A DNA stretch of 27,079 nucleotides, taken from positions 1-27,079 of the forward strand of contig JAGOVR010000006.1 of assembly GCA_018060635.1 (NCBI GenBank), read 5' to 3'. The position numbers were made by a program, and so were the translations under genes. The stretch comes from Bacteriovoracaceae bacterium. Lineage in GTDB: Bacteria; Bdellovibrionota; Bacteriovoracia; Bacteriovoracales; Bacteriovoracaceae. Every line of letters starts with the position of its first letter. The stretch's first letter is position 1. A model generated the notes under the pieces. It was given only the letters and a program-made list of their open reading frames with translations. It made no database searches and was not told where the DNA came from. Positions 1-7,994 of this stretch are shown here, one piece after another.

Positions 1-2
1 TT

Positions 3-896
3 GCAAAACGCTTAGGAGTTAAAATAAGAGATGAAGCTTTTCAGCTTTTAAGAGAGGATAGTCAAAATATTGTGGACGGCTTCTATCCTAAAAAAGTTTT
101 AAAACCTGAATCCCCTTTAACTCATATGCTACGTTTTTTAAAAATCGCTAAAGATATGCGAGAGGTTTATGCTAGACGTGTAAGTAAAAAAATTAAAATT
201 ACTGATGATAAGTTTAAAGATTACCCCAACTATTTCAAACAAAACTTCCACTTCCAAACAGGGGGCTATCTTTCTTCAGAATCAGCAGAACTTTATAACC
301 ATCAAGTAGAAATTCTTTTCACAGGAATGGCCGATGCCATGAGACGCTCATTTCTCAAACCATTAAAAAAAATGTCTACTGAACCTCATCCTCATTTCCT
401 AGAAATTGCCGCAGGGACAGGTATTACTTCTCGCTTTGTAAAAATGGCATTCCCCGAAAGTACAATCACCGTAAGTGAACTAAGTGAAACCTACTTGGCA
501 CAAGCAAAAAAAGACCTTAAAAAATTTAACGATATTTCTTTTTGTAGAGCTGATGCCACTGAGCTTCCTTTTGCTGATGCCAGTTTTGATGCCACTTATC
601 AGGTGTTTCTTCTGCATGAACTTCCTTTAAAAGAAAGAATTGAGACACTCAAAGAACAGTGGCGTGTCACCAAAGATAATGGCTTTATGATCATTGTTGA
701 ATCATTGCAACTTGATGACAAAAAAGAACTCAATGAAGTTCTTTTTGATTTTCCTAAAAAATATCATGAGCCCTATTTTAAAAACTATACAGAAAACGCT
801 TTAGAAGAAATCCTTTCAGGGCTTTCAGGAACCCTCGTGCATAAAGACCTGCCTTTCCTTTCTAAATGTCTTATTTTTCAAAAGAAGGCACTATGA
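3..896 (+). CDS. class I SAM-dependent methyltransferase, 5' end beyond window
   Basis: The protein carries a Rossmann-type S-adenosylmethionine-binding domain. The glycine-rich motif I is FLEIAAGTGITSRF, followed by an acidic residue after the next strand (TVSELSE) and a motif II/III-like stretch RADATELPFADASFD. It should transfer a methyl group from SAM to an unknown small molecule or lipid. The frame stays open to the left window edge: codons upstream of the GTG at 72 read on in frame, so the true start lies outside and this entry is partial. The segment before the methyltransferase fold (around NFHFQTGGYLSSESAELY) resembles a recurring N-terminal part of bacterial methyltransferases, but I cannot name the family. 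Its stop overlaps the start of the next gene in an ATGA junction, so the two are probably co-translated. The substrate is unknown. Confidence 0.8.
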   Translation, partial: AKRLGVKIRDEAFQLLREDSQNIVDGFYPKKVLKPESPLTHMLRFLKIAKDMREVYARRVSKKIKITDDKFKDYPNYFKQNFHFQTGGYLSSESAELYNHQVEILFTGMADAMRRSFLKPLKKMSTEPHPHFLEIAAGTGITSRFVKMAFPESTITVSELSETYLAQAKKDLKKFNDISFCRADATELPFADASFDATYQVFLLHELPLKERIETLKEQWRVTKDNGFMIIVESLQLDDKKELNEVLFDFPKKYHEPYFKNYTENALEEILSGLSGTLVHKDLPFLSKCLIFQKKAL

Positions 897-1522
897 ATTT
901 TTCTTTCTATGAATCTCAAGATTTTGAAAAATGGGAAGAACGTTATCGTACTACTTTAATGAATTCACTGACAGGTTTTAAAAGTGCTATGCTGATAGGA
1001 ACTACTGACCTTCATAAAAAAACAAATCTCTCTATTGTCACGTCTTGTTTTCATCTAGGAGCTAATCCGCCTCTCATTGGGTTTGTCATAAGGCCTCATA
1101 CCGTGCCTCGCCATACTCTTGAAAATATTTTAGAAACCTCTTCTTACACCATCAATCATGTTACGGCTGATTTTTATCAAAAAGCTCACCAAACCAGTGC
1201 TCGTTATCCTAAAGAAGTTTCAGAATTTGATGAAGTTTCTCTTACTCCTTTTTATAGTGAAAAGATAATGGCCCCTTATGTAAAAGAATCACCTCTTTCC
1301 ATAGGAATGAAACTTATTCGCACTCTTACTTTAGAAGAAAATGAAATAGTACTGGTCATCGGGCAAATACAAGAAGTTCGTTATCAAGAAGGCATGATTG
1401 AAAATGATGGCTTTTTAAATTTAGAAAAAACAAAAGCTGTGTGTGCCTTAGGTCTAGATTCTTACCATGAAACTAAAGCATTAGGTCGTTTGAGTTATGC
1501 GAAGCCTACGCATAGAAGTTAA
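893..1522 (+). CDS. flavin reductase-like (FMN-binding split barrel) protein
   Basis: This 209-residue protein resembles the flavin-reductase-like / DIM6-NTAB split-barrel family. An early stretch (LTGFKSAMLIGTTDLHKKTNLS) leads into the flavin-binding core (SIVTSCFHLGANPPLIGFVI). Such proteins bind FMN and reduce it, or use it as an oxidoreductase cofactor, in the cytosol. The start at 893 is chosen because ATG overlaps the upstream stop (ATGA) and GAAGG lies just before it; a frame beginning 27 bases earlier sits inside the upstream gene and lacks a good ribosome site. The 3' end overlaps the convergent rarD-like gene by 42 bases. Coupling to the methyltransferase suggests a shared job, but nothing shows which. 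Family assignment is fairly safe; substrate and partner are unknown. Confidence 0.75.
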   Translation: MNFSFYESQDFEKWEERYRTTLMNSLTGFKSAMLIGTTDLHKKTNLSIVTSCFHLGANPPLIGFVIRPHTVPRHTLENILETSSYTINHVTADFYQKAHQTSARYPKEVSEFDEVSLTPFYSEKIMAPYVKESPLSIGMKLIRTLTLEENEIVLVIGQIQEVRYQEGMIENDGFLNLEKTKAVCALGLDSYHETKALGRLSYAKPTHRS

Positions 1523-2371
1523 GTATAAAATAACACCTATCCATATCAAACTAAAAGTTACGGCATGAGTGATGGTAAAAATTTCACCATATAAAAAAAC
1601 AGCTAACAGAAAATTACAGGTAGGCGAGATATACTGTAAAACGCCCATAGTAGAATAACGAATACGCCTTGCCCCTGCCACAAAAAGCAGAAGTGAGAAA
1701 ACCGCCAGTGGCCCTGAAAGAGGCAGTAGTAATGATAGTTTCAGATCATGTCCAAACTTAAGCTCTCCTGTATGTAAAAACCAAAAAAGACCTGCTAGAC
1801 AAAAAGGTAGAAGTAAAAAAACTTCTATGGATAATCCAATCAGTGAATCCACGGGGGCCATTTTACGAATAAGTCCGTACAACCCAAAACTTATAGCTAA
1901 ACTTAAAGCAATAAGAGGAAGCACAGAAAGCTTAACAGCAAAAATAGAAACGCCTAGTAACGCAAAAAGAAGAGCGATCTTTTGTAAATTTTGCATACGC
2001 TCTTTGAGAAAAATAACTGCCAGTAAAACATTTAATAAAGGATTAATATAATATCCCAAACTCACTTGTAACATATGGCTATTATTAATAGCCCAAATAT
2101 AAATAAGCCAATTAGTAGCAATTAGAAAACTACTTAATGCTAACCATTTTATTTTTGCTGAAAAAAAAACGGTAAGCGTTTCTTTCATTTTTTTTTGATG
2201 CCAAAGAAGTATTAAGCAAATAGGTGTTCCCCACAAAACACGATGAATAAGAATTTCAAAAGGAGAAGCGGCTTTGATTTGTTTAAGATAGAGAGCAAGG
2301 AGGCCCCAGATGAGATAGGCACTTAAAGCAAAGATAACACCCTTTCGCTGTTCCGAAGAGAAGGATGACAC
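1481..2371 (-). CDS. rarD: RarD-type EamA-family permease
   Basis: This 296-residue integral membrane protein has about ten hydrophobic segments arranged as two EamA/DMT half-repeats. The N-terminal signature (KGVIFALSAYLIWGLLALYLK) and the segment ILIHRVLWGTP match the RarD group of drug/metabolite transporters. RarD members are inner-membrane permeases whose substrates are mostly unproven. The start is GTG at 2371, preceded by GAAGG at a suitable distance, and it overlaps the upstream stop by one base (TAGTG), which implies coupling to the PD-(D/E)XK-like gene. The 3' end runs 42 bases into the convergent flavin-reductase gene with no room for a terminator between them. Family confidence is high. 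A role in the neighbouring O-antigen locus is not indicated. Confidence 0.88.
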   Translation of the reverse strand: MSSFSSEQRKGVIFALSAYLIWGLLALYLKQIKAASPFEILIHRVLWGTPICLILLWHQKKMKETLTVFFSAKIKWLALSSFLIATNWLIYIWAINNSHMLQVSLGYYINPLLNVLLAVIFLKERMQNLQKIALLFALLGVSIFAVKLSVLPLIALSLAISFGLYGLIRKMAPVDSLIGLSIEVFLLLPFCLAGLFWFLHTGELKFGHDLKLSLLLPLSGPLAVFSLLLFVAGARRIRYSTMGVLQYISPTCNFLLAVFLYGEIFTITHAVTFSLIWIGVILYLTSMRRLRITQTT

Positions 2372-3192
2372 TATAACCGGCCTTCAAGTTTTGCTAAAAA
2401 TTGAGAGGTGGCAAATTTTAAAAGAGCTGATTTATTTTTTATTTTATCAAAATGTTTTCCTGATTTTGTAAAAAAGTAAGGAGCCAAGTCAGCATCTTTT
2501 AAAAAAATGGTGTGCCCCTTATCATCAAATTTTCTTAACACAAACTCTGAATCTAAAAAGCAGATATCTCGGATAAGAAAATTTTGGTTCACATAAACTA
2601 AAATACAAGCATCACTTAATTCTAGAAGTGATTTCTTAAGCTTGACCCCTTTGGGAGAAATAGTATCGCTCCAATGAATTTTCACTTCTATTTTTTTAGA
2701 CTCTTTGGCATCAAGAGTAAAATCAAAGCCACGCTGGGAAATGGATTTCACTTGCTGTAAACCAAAAATAGTTTTGGCATACCACTCTCCTAATTGCACA
2801 GGAAAGTTTTTACCATTCAAAATAATATGGTGTTTACGTAAAGCTTCATAAAATTCGTCCGCAATTTTTACCATGGACAGAATTTCAGCGTGCTGTGGAA
2901 AATAAAGAACTGCAATTTTTTGTGATAACTTAGAAGTTAGTTTTTTACCAAACTGCTCCTCGTACCACTTAGGAAAAGAGGATTCATCTACAAAATTGTA
3001 GGAGGAAAAAACAAAACCCTGAGCCAAAAGATCTTCATGATTTTTGATCTCGGGTATGTTCTTAAAAATGTAATTTACTGGCAGAAAACTTTCCTTCTCA
3101 CCCATTACAAAGACTTCATCTTTGTAATAATCCGAGCTTCCGTGAGGGGTTTTAGTAAACTCCTCCGCCAGCTGAAAAATCTTTTCTTTCAA
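2371..3192 (-). CDS. hypothetical protein with PD-(D/E)XK nuclease-like core
   Basis: I do not recognise this 273-residue soluble protein as a named family. Residues 133-175 look like a PD-(D/E)XK endonuclease core: Glu135 in a helix (QLGEWYAKTIFG), then GFDFT with Asp157, then IEVK with Glu169 and Lys171, in the usual spacing. If real, it would bind a divalent metal and cut or bind nucleic acid. No methyltransferase or specificity partner sits beside it. The start is TTG at 3192, supported by AAAGG seven bases upstream and an in-frame stop two codons before. It is followed with a one-base overlap by the rarD-like gene. The nuclease reading is inference from motif spacing; a non-catalytic or restriction-like role cannot be told apart. 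Confidence 0.55.
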   Translation of the reverse strand: MKEKIFQLAEEFTKTPHGSSDYYKDEVFVMGEKESFLPVNYIFKNIPEIKNHEDLLAQGFVFSSYNFVDESSFPKWYEEQFGKKLTSKLSQKIAVLYFPQHAEILSMVKIADEFYEALRKHHIILNGKNFPVQLGEWYAKTIFGLQQVKSISQRGFDFTLDAKESKKIEVKIHWSDTISPKGVKLKKSLLELSDACILVYVNQNFLIRDICFLDSEFVLRKFDDKGHTIFLKDADLAPYFFTKSGKHFDKIKNKSALLKFATSQFLAKLEGRL

Positions 3193-3307
3193 AATTTAAC
3201 CTTTAATTTAAAATCCTTATTAAAATGGACTTAAAAAAACTTAAAGGCAATAAGCTGTTGGTCAAAAATAAAAATTGTTTAATTTTAAGACTTTAAAGGT
3301 TAAAATG
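3193..3307. other. AT-rich intergenic gap, likely left boundary of the O-antigen locus
   Basis: These 115 bases separate the last gene of the six-gene sugar operon from the left flank. They hold the AAAGG ribosome site (3200-3204, complement) for the TTG start at 3192. I see no convincing -35/-10 pair on the minus strand and no GC-stem terminator after the SDR gene. A short inverted pair, AACCTTTAA at 3198-3206 and TTAAAGGTT at 3293-3301, spans most of the gap but is very AT-rich. No coding frame of note was found. Confidence 0.5.
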
Positions 3308-4336
3308 TTATGAATTTAGCCCTTTATGCCAATTAATGGTCTTTTTAATCGCTGTTTTTAAAGAAATTTTTTGATCTACGTTTAACTCACTTTTTATTTT
3401 CTTAATAGAAGGTACATACCGTTCAACTATTTTATCTGGATTTTTTTGGTCTAGGTTTTGAGAAATTATAACTTTTAAACCTTGTGAAAAATTTGCAACT
3501 TCTAGTGCCAAGTCTTTAATCGATATAGCAGACTCTGAACCAACATTATAGACTGCACCATCTTTACCAAAAACCAATATATTCAGTAAAAAAATAACAA
3601 GATCCGAAGCATACAAATAAGAACGTAACGCAGAACCATCTCCTTTAACTAGAATATCTTTTCCTTCCAAGACATTGCCAATGAAGTTACCCACAGCAAA
3701 GCTTGAATTAAGTGGTAAATGAGGACCTATAAAAGCAAAGCAGCGAGCTGAAGAGATTTCTATTTTATTTTGTTGAGAATAACTATTAAGCAGAAACTCC
3801 GCTGCTTTTTTCCCTTTTTCATAAGCACTATCTGTAGGGATTCCAATTTGATCTTCACTTATCATCAAAATATTTGAAGGTTGTTTCCCATAAACAGCAC
3901 CTGAGCTAATATTTAGAATTTTTTTTACGCCGCAAGCTGATGCATATTTTAAAAGGTTCGATGTTCCTTGGAAAATAGTATCGTACATAAGTTCTGGTTG
4001 CTCTTGATTCAGGCTTACGCTAGCTTCCGTAGCTCCATGAATAATGTAATCAAAAAACTTTCCGTCATACTTAAAACTTCTTATATCTCCTTTAATAAAT
4101 TCAATATCTTTAAGATGAGGGAACTCTTCAATAAATTTTTCAGGATATCGAGACAAAACACTTATACTTAAATGCAGATCCATCTTTTTATTAGCATATA
4201 ATAAACCTTCTAATAACCACTTTCCAAAGAAGCCTGTCCCTCCAGTTATAAATAACTTTTTTCCTTTAAGTTTTTTTAAGGCTTCTTGTGTAAAAAGAAA
4301 AATATGTTCTAAATCATCATCAAAAATATAAGCCAT
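3308..4336 (-). CDS. NAD(P)-dependent SDR, nucleotide-sugar epimerase/dehydratase family (copy 1)
   Basis: This 342-residue extended short-chain dehydrogenase has an NAD(P)-binding motif GGTGFFG at residues 32-38, a catalytic Ser in ISSGAVYG near 144 and the YxxxK pair Tyr172/Lys176 (YEKGK). The C-terminal part has the nucleotide-sugar-binding pattern KGDGSALRSYLYASD. It should epimerise, dehydrate or reduce an activated sugar in the cytosol. It is last in the six-gene operon, nine bases after the HpaI-type aldolase. It is clearly paralogous to the SDR at 6915-7976: both carry some 30 residues before the Rossmann motif and share many motifs. It may be the ketoreductase that finishes a branched CDP sugar, as YerF does for yersiniose, but an ordinary 4-epimerase role is equally possible. 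The family is certain, the reaction is not. Confidence 0.85.
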   Translation of the reverse strand: MAYIFDDDLEHIFLFTQEALKKLKGKKLFITGGTGFFGKWLLEGLLYANKKMDLHLSISVLSRYPEKFIEEFPHLKDIEFIKGDIRSFKYDGKFFDYIIHGATEASVSLNQEQPELMYDTIFQGTSNLLKYASACGVKKILNISSGAVYGKQPSNILMISEDQIGIPTDSAYEKGKKAAEFLLNSYSQQNKIEISSARCFAFIGPHLPLNSSFAVGNFIGNVLEGKDILVKGDGSALRSYLYASDLVIFLLNILVFGKDGAVYNVGSESAISIKDLALEVANFSQGLKVIISQNLDQKNPDKIVERYVPSIKKIKSELNVDQKISLKTAIKKTINWHKGLNS

Positions 4337-4345
4337 AAATTTATA

Positions 4346-5107
4346 CTAAATTTTCTCTTTAAAGGCAGATAGCTTACCTTGAAAAGAGTTCCTCATAAGT
4401 GAACTATCCACATCTATTACTATAAATTTTATTCCTAAATCAAAATATTTTCTAACAAGAGAAGCGTCCTGCACCATAACACCAACACATTTACCTGCTT
4501 TTATAATTTTTTCCGAAGCTACTTTAATAAATTCTATTATACTTGGATCTTCCACTTGTCCCATACATCCTAGTGCTACTGACATATCATAAACACCAAG
4601 ATAGATAACATCTAATTCTTTAATAGTTAAAATATGGTCTAAGTTAGAAAAAGCTTCTTTATTTTCTATAATGATTGAGATTAAGGGAAATTCATTATTT
4701 AAAACAGAAAGAGGCTTATTACCATAACATCCAGCTCTTACAAAAGGATTAAATCCTCTTGTTCCTTCAGGAAAAAATCTACATAAAGAGACAGCATCTA
4801 GGGCTTCTTTATAATTTTTAACCTGAGGAAAAATAATACCGTAGGCCCCCAAATCTAAAGCTTTTTGTACTTCATTTATATAGAGACCCGATACTCTTAC
4901 TAGTGGTGCGCCTCCATTTAACTCTATAGCTCGAATGCAGTTTCCTAAATTAGACGCATCAAATACTCCATGTTCTATATCTAATATCTGAAAATCTAAT
5001 CCTGAATAAGAAAGTATTTCACAAACATCTGGGGATTTTATTGTTATCCATAAACCAAATACTGATTGCCCAATAAAAATTTTTTCTTTTAATATGTTTT
5101 TCTTCAT
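4346..5107 (-). CDS. HpcH/HpaI-family class II pyruvate aldolase
   Basis: This is a 253-residue member of the HpcH/HpaI aldolase family, metal-dependent TIM-barrel enzymes that join pyruvate (or a similar 2-oxo acid) to an aldehyde, or reverse this. Residues matching E. coli HpaI are visible: His46 (IEHG), Arg71 (LVRVSG), metal ligand Glu148 (IIIENKEA) and metal ligand Asp174 (GVYDMSVALG). The start at 5107 (ATG) is preferred, with GGGA upstream; a TTG four codons earlier is possible. It lies 14 bases after the ThDP-enzyme gene and 9 before an SDR. It is the second pyruvate-aldolase-type enzyme in one operon, beside the DmpG-like protein, which suggests it makes or trims a 2-oxo acid used for a sugar or acyl group. 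Substrate unknown. Confidence 0.85.
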   Translation of the reverse strand: MKKNILKEKIFIGQSVFGLWITIKSPDVCEILSYSGLDFQILDIEHGVFDASNLGNCIRAIELNGGAPLVRVSGLYINEVQKALDLGAYGIIFPQVKNYKEALDAVSLCRFFPEGTRGFNPFVRAGCYGNKPLSVLNNEFPLISIIIENKEAFSNLDHILTIKELDVIYLGVYDMSVALGCMGQVEDPSIIEFIKVASEKIIKAGKCVGVMVQDASLVRKYFDLGIKFIVIDVDSSLMRNSFQGKLSAFKEKI

Positions 5108-5121
5108 AGTAATTCCCAATT

Positions 5122-6918
5122 TTAGTCTAGTATCTGAGTATATTTTTCTAAAACGTCTTTATCCATAAAAGGAAACATATCGTGAAGAGGTTTGGATTTC
5201 ATCTGTCCATTTTCTAATCGAACAGATGAAACAGTTGGTATCACTTCTTGTAAATTATTTGCCATAATTTCACAGATAATAGGGCCATTACTATCCAATA
5301 CTTTTTGCATTGTTTGCTTAAGATTATCTTTTGAAATAACTGAAACATAATCAATACCATAAGCCGACGCTATTTTTTCTAAATTAGGAAAAGAGACTCC
5401 TGACTTGGCATCTACTCCCACATAATGCCCTTTAAAAAAAGAGTTCTGAGTATTTTGGATAGAAATATATCCACTATTATTTAAAATAAATATTTTTATA
5501 TTTAAATTATTATGAGCAATGGTGGCAAATTCATGAATATTGGTCTGCAAAGAACCATCACCTGTCACACAAATTGTTTGCCCAGTTTCTTTCGCTAGTG
5601 CTACCCCTGTAGAAGCAGGTAACGCAAAACCCATAGTTCCTAATCCTCCAGAAATAATAACTCTTTGTTCAGTTTTTACTTTGAAGGCTTGTCCTATAAC
5701 ATAAAAAGCGGTCCCCGCATCAGTAACAATGCTACATTTTTCATCACATAAATTACTTAAGACTTCACAAAAATGGTAATAATTTACTTTTTCATCTTCA
5801 TCTTTGTGAGGTTCATTAATCACTGCTAATTCTTTTTTCCAGAGATTACATTTTTCTTGCCATTTTTCTTTTGGGGAAAAAGATTCCTTGGAGATTCTAT
5901 CATCCAATTGCTCTAAAAAAAATTTTATATCTGAAATAATTTTTTTATTCACTCCTACTTGCTCTTTTTTTAGTACTCCGATGTCTTCTTCAATTTGAAT
6001 TTTATACGCTTGCGGAGCAAACTGGTCTAATTCATATCCTGTGGTTAAAACATGAAGACTGGATCCTAAAATAACTAAGCAATCTGTAGTCTGAATAGCG
6101 AAATTCCCTGGTCGATCACCTTTCATTCCTGGATGACCTACATACAGCGGATGATTATAATCTAATAGATCTGTCGCTAATTGAGTGGTCACAACTGGAA
6201 CATTAAGTTTTAAAATTAATTTTAAAAAAAGATCCACACTTCCTGATACCCTTATTCCATGCCCAGCTAAAATAAGAGGTCTTTTAGCTTTTTTAATCTT
6301 CTCTAAAACAAAATCAATTTCTTCTAATGATGATTTATTAATTTTTTCTTCTTGTGGGATGTAAGGAACTAACTGATCTTCATTAATCAACATACCTTGA
6401 ATATCAATAGGAATTTCCAAAAATACTGGTCCTGGTCTCCCCGTAGTAGCTAGCGTGATTGCTTTTTCTAAATGATAACTGACCATTTGTGGATCATCTA
6501 AAACAGCTGCATATTTTGTAATAGATTTTACTATTGGAATAGAATCAACTTCAAAAGTTCCAAACTGCCTTAGTTCAGAAATTTTAGTATGGCGAATAGT
6601 TTGTGACAATTTACTTTGGCCAGAGATAACTAAAAGAGGTGTAGAGTCTAACCATGCTCCAACAATTCCAGTGATAGTGTTAGTAGCACCAGGGCCACTC
6701 GTTACATAACTCACACCTATTTTCCCAGATTGTCTTGCGTAACCTTCTGCTGCCATAACACAGGATTGTTCATGATGATTACATATATACTTTAATTTCT
6801 CTTTCCTACTTATAGCATCAATCAGATGCATAATTCCTCCTCCCGAGAGAAGGAACACCTTTTTGACATCAATTTTTTCTAAATAATCTGCAATGTAATC
6901 AGATACACGCCTCTTCAT
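5122..6918 (-). CDS. ThDP-dependent acetolactate-synthase-like enzyme, candidate acyl-branching enzyme for a CDP sugar
   Basis: This 598-residue protein has the full architecture of ThDP-dependent decarboxylases: an N-terminal PYR domain with the activating glutamate Glu50 (NHHEQS), a central domain (about 195-340, with GDRPGNFAIQ) and a C-terminal PP domain with the ThDP motif GDGS at 453-456, 24 residues, then Asn480-Asn481. Members decarboxylate a 2-oxo acid and pass the acyl unit to an acceptor. The start at 6918 is chosen because it makes an ATGA overlap with the upstream SDR; an ATG at 6933 is the alternative. No acetolactate-synthase small subunit or branched-chain amino acid gene is near. 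Beside rfbFGH it resembles YerE, which adds a two-carbon unit to CDP-4-keto-3,6-dideoxyglucose in yersiniose synthesis. The acceptor and donor here are inferred. Confidence 0.82.
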   Translation of the reverse strand: MKRRVSDYIADYLEKIDVKKVFLLSGGGIMHLIDAISRKEKLKYICNHHEQSCVMAAEGYARQSGKIGVSYVTSGPGATNTITGIVGAWLDSTPLLVISGQSKLSQTIRHTKISELRQFGTFEVDSIPIVKSITKYAAVLDDPQMVSYHLEKAITLATTGRPGPVFLEIPIDIQGMLINEDQLVPYIPQEEKINKSSLEEIDFVLEKIKKAKRPLILAGHGIRVSGSVDLFLKLILKLNVPVVTTQLATDLLDYNHPLYVGHPGMKGDRPGNFAIQTTDCLVILGSSLHVLTTGYELDQFAPQAYKIQIEEDIGVLKKEQVGVNKKIISDIKFFLEQLDDRISKESFSPKEKWQEKCNLWKKELAVINEPHKDEDEKVNYYHFCEVLSNLCDEKCSIVTDAGTAFYVIGQAFKVKTEQRVIISGGLGTMGFALPASTGVALAKETGQTICVTGDGSLQTNIHEFATIAHNNLNIKIFILNNSGYISIQNTQNSFFKGHYVGVDAKSGVSFPNLEKIASAYGIDYVSVISKDNLKQTMQKVLDSNGPIICEIMANNLQEVIPTVSSVRLENGQMKSKPLHDMFPFMDKDVLEKYTQILD

Positions 6919-7976
6919 GCTTTCGAATACCATAGAACAGATTGTTCAAGAGCAAGGTCTAAATTAAAAACATGGCGAAGTCCTAATGAATTTTCAGCAA
7001 AAGAAGTATCTGGAACTAATTTACTTTTATGAACTTTTTCTCCTCCACTCCCTCCAACACTTAACTGTATTTCAGATTTATTATTGAAATAAGACGAAAT
7101 TTTTTTAGCTAATTGGTTTAAACTAATCGCATTAGGACTGCCAACATTATAAGATTGACCAACTACTCCTCGACATAAAATAGTAAAAAACCAAAAAGCC
7201 ATATCTGCTCCATACATATAACTACGAATAGTTTCTCCATCTCCCAATATTCTTATGGGATAACCATTGATGGCATCTCTAATAAAATTGTTAATTGCCC
7301 ATGGAGAATTTATTGATTGGTAAGCTCCTATAAAAGAAAATGGGCGCGCATTAATGATAGGTATACGCAATTGGGATGTGGCAGACGCACACATAGTCTC
7401 TGCATAACGTTTAGCTTCAGCATACGCTGACGACATAGCATATGAAGGTATACTCCCATTATAGTTTTCAGGAAACTTACTTAACTCAGGAGGCATATAT
7501 CCATAAACGTAAGCTGAACTTATATTCAAAAAAGTTCTTAAATCACCCAACCTTGTTGATAAATTTAAAATATTCTTAGTTCCGTCAGCAATAATGGACA
7601 TAGTCTCCAAAGGTGAATTAGCATGAAAACGACTATCTGGAATTGCCGCCGCATGAATAATAAAATTAGTATCAGAAGGAACTTCAAAAATATGCCTCAC
7701 ATCTCCAGAAATTAGTTCAATATCTTTTCTCTTAAAAAGATGAGGTGATATCTGTTTAAACTTCTCTACATTGCGTGAGAGAAGGCTTAATTTTATCCCA
7801 AACTTAAATTCATCATTTAAAAAAGAAACCAGCTCACTGATCCAAGTTCCAACAAATCCAGTTCCACCTGAAATAAAAATTTTACTATCTCTTAATCCTA
7901 AAAGAGAATTCTCAGAATAATGATTGAAAAGCTCTTTAAAATCTTTGTTAACTAGCTTGCTCTTATCAAAATCCAT
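6915..7976 (-). CDS. NAD(P)-dependent SDR, nucleotide-sugar epimerase/dehydratase family (copy 2)
   Basis: This 353-residue extended SDR has an NAD(P)-binding GGTGFVG at residues 37-43, ISSAYVYG near 152-159, and the catalytic pair Tyr185/Lys189 (YAEAK). The pattern GDGETIRSYMYGADMAFWF in the substrate-binding half is typical of nucleotide-sugar enzymes. Start ATG at 7976 has AAAGGA upstream. It begins 18 bases after the dmpG-like gene and its stop overlaps the ThDP-enzyme start (ATGA), so it is translated with that enzyme. It shares long stretches of pattern with the SDR at 3308-4336, so the two probably arose by duplication and act on related intermediates. A reductase or epimerase step on the ThDP enzyme's product is the natural guess. 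Confidence 0.85.
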   Translation of the reverse strand: MDFDKSKLVNKDFKELFNHYSENSLLGLRDSKIFISGGTGFVGTWISELVSFLNDEFKFGIKLSLLSRNVEKFKQISPHLFKRKDIELISGDVRHIFEVPSDTNFIIHAAAIPDSRFHANSPLETMSIIADGTKNILNLSTRLGDLRTFLNISSAYVYGYMPPELSKFPENYNGSIPSYAMSSAYAEAKRYAETMCASATSQLRIPIINARPFSFIGAYQSINSPWAINNFIRDAINGYPIRILGDGETIRSYMYGADMAFWFFTILCRGVVGQSYNVGSPNAISLNQLAKKISSYFNNKSEIQLSVGGSGGEKVHKSKLVPDTSFAENSLGLRHVFNLDLALEQSVLWYSKA

Positions 7977-7994
7977 ATTTTCATCCTTTAACCA

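Noticed and set aside
2161..2197. Nine-base A/T homopolymers in the rarD-like gene as phase-variation tracts
   Set aside because: Runs of eight or nine A or T occur in many genes here, as expected for an AT-rich genome, and none interrupts a frame.
5122..6918. ThDP enzyme as housekeeping acetolactate synthase
   Set aside because: No regulatory small subunit or branched-chain amino acid gene is near; its overlaps are with nucleotide-sugar SDRs and aldolases, and the central and C-terminal segments look like the O-antigen-linked branch of the family.
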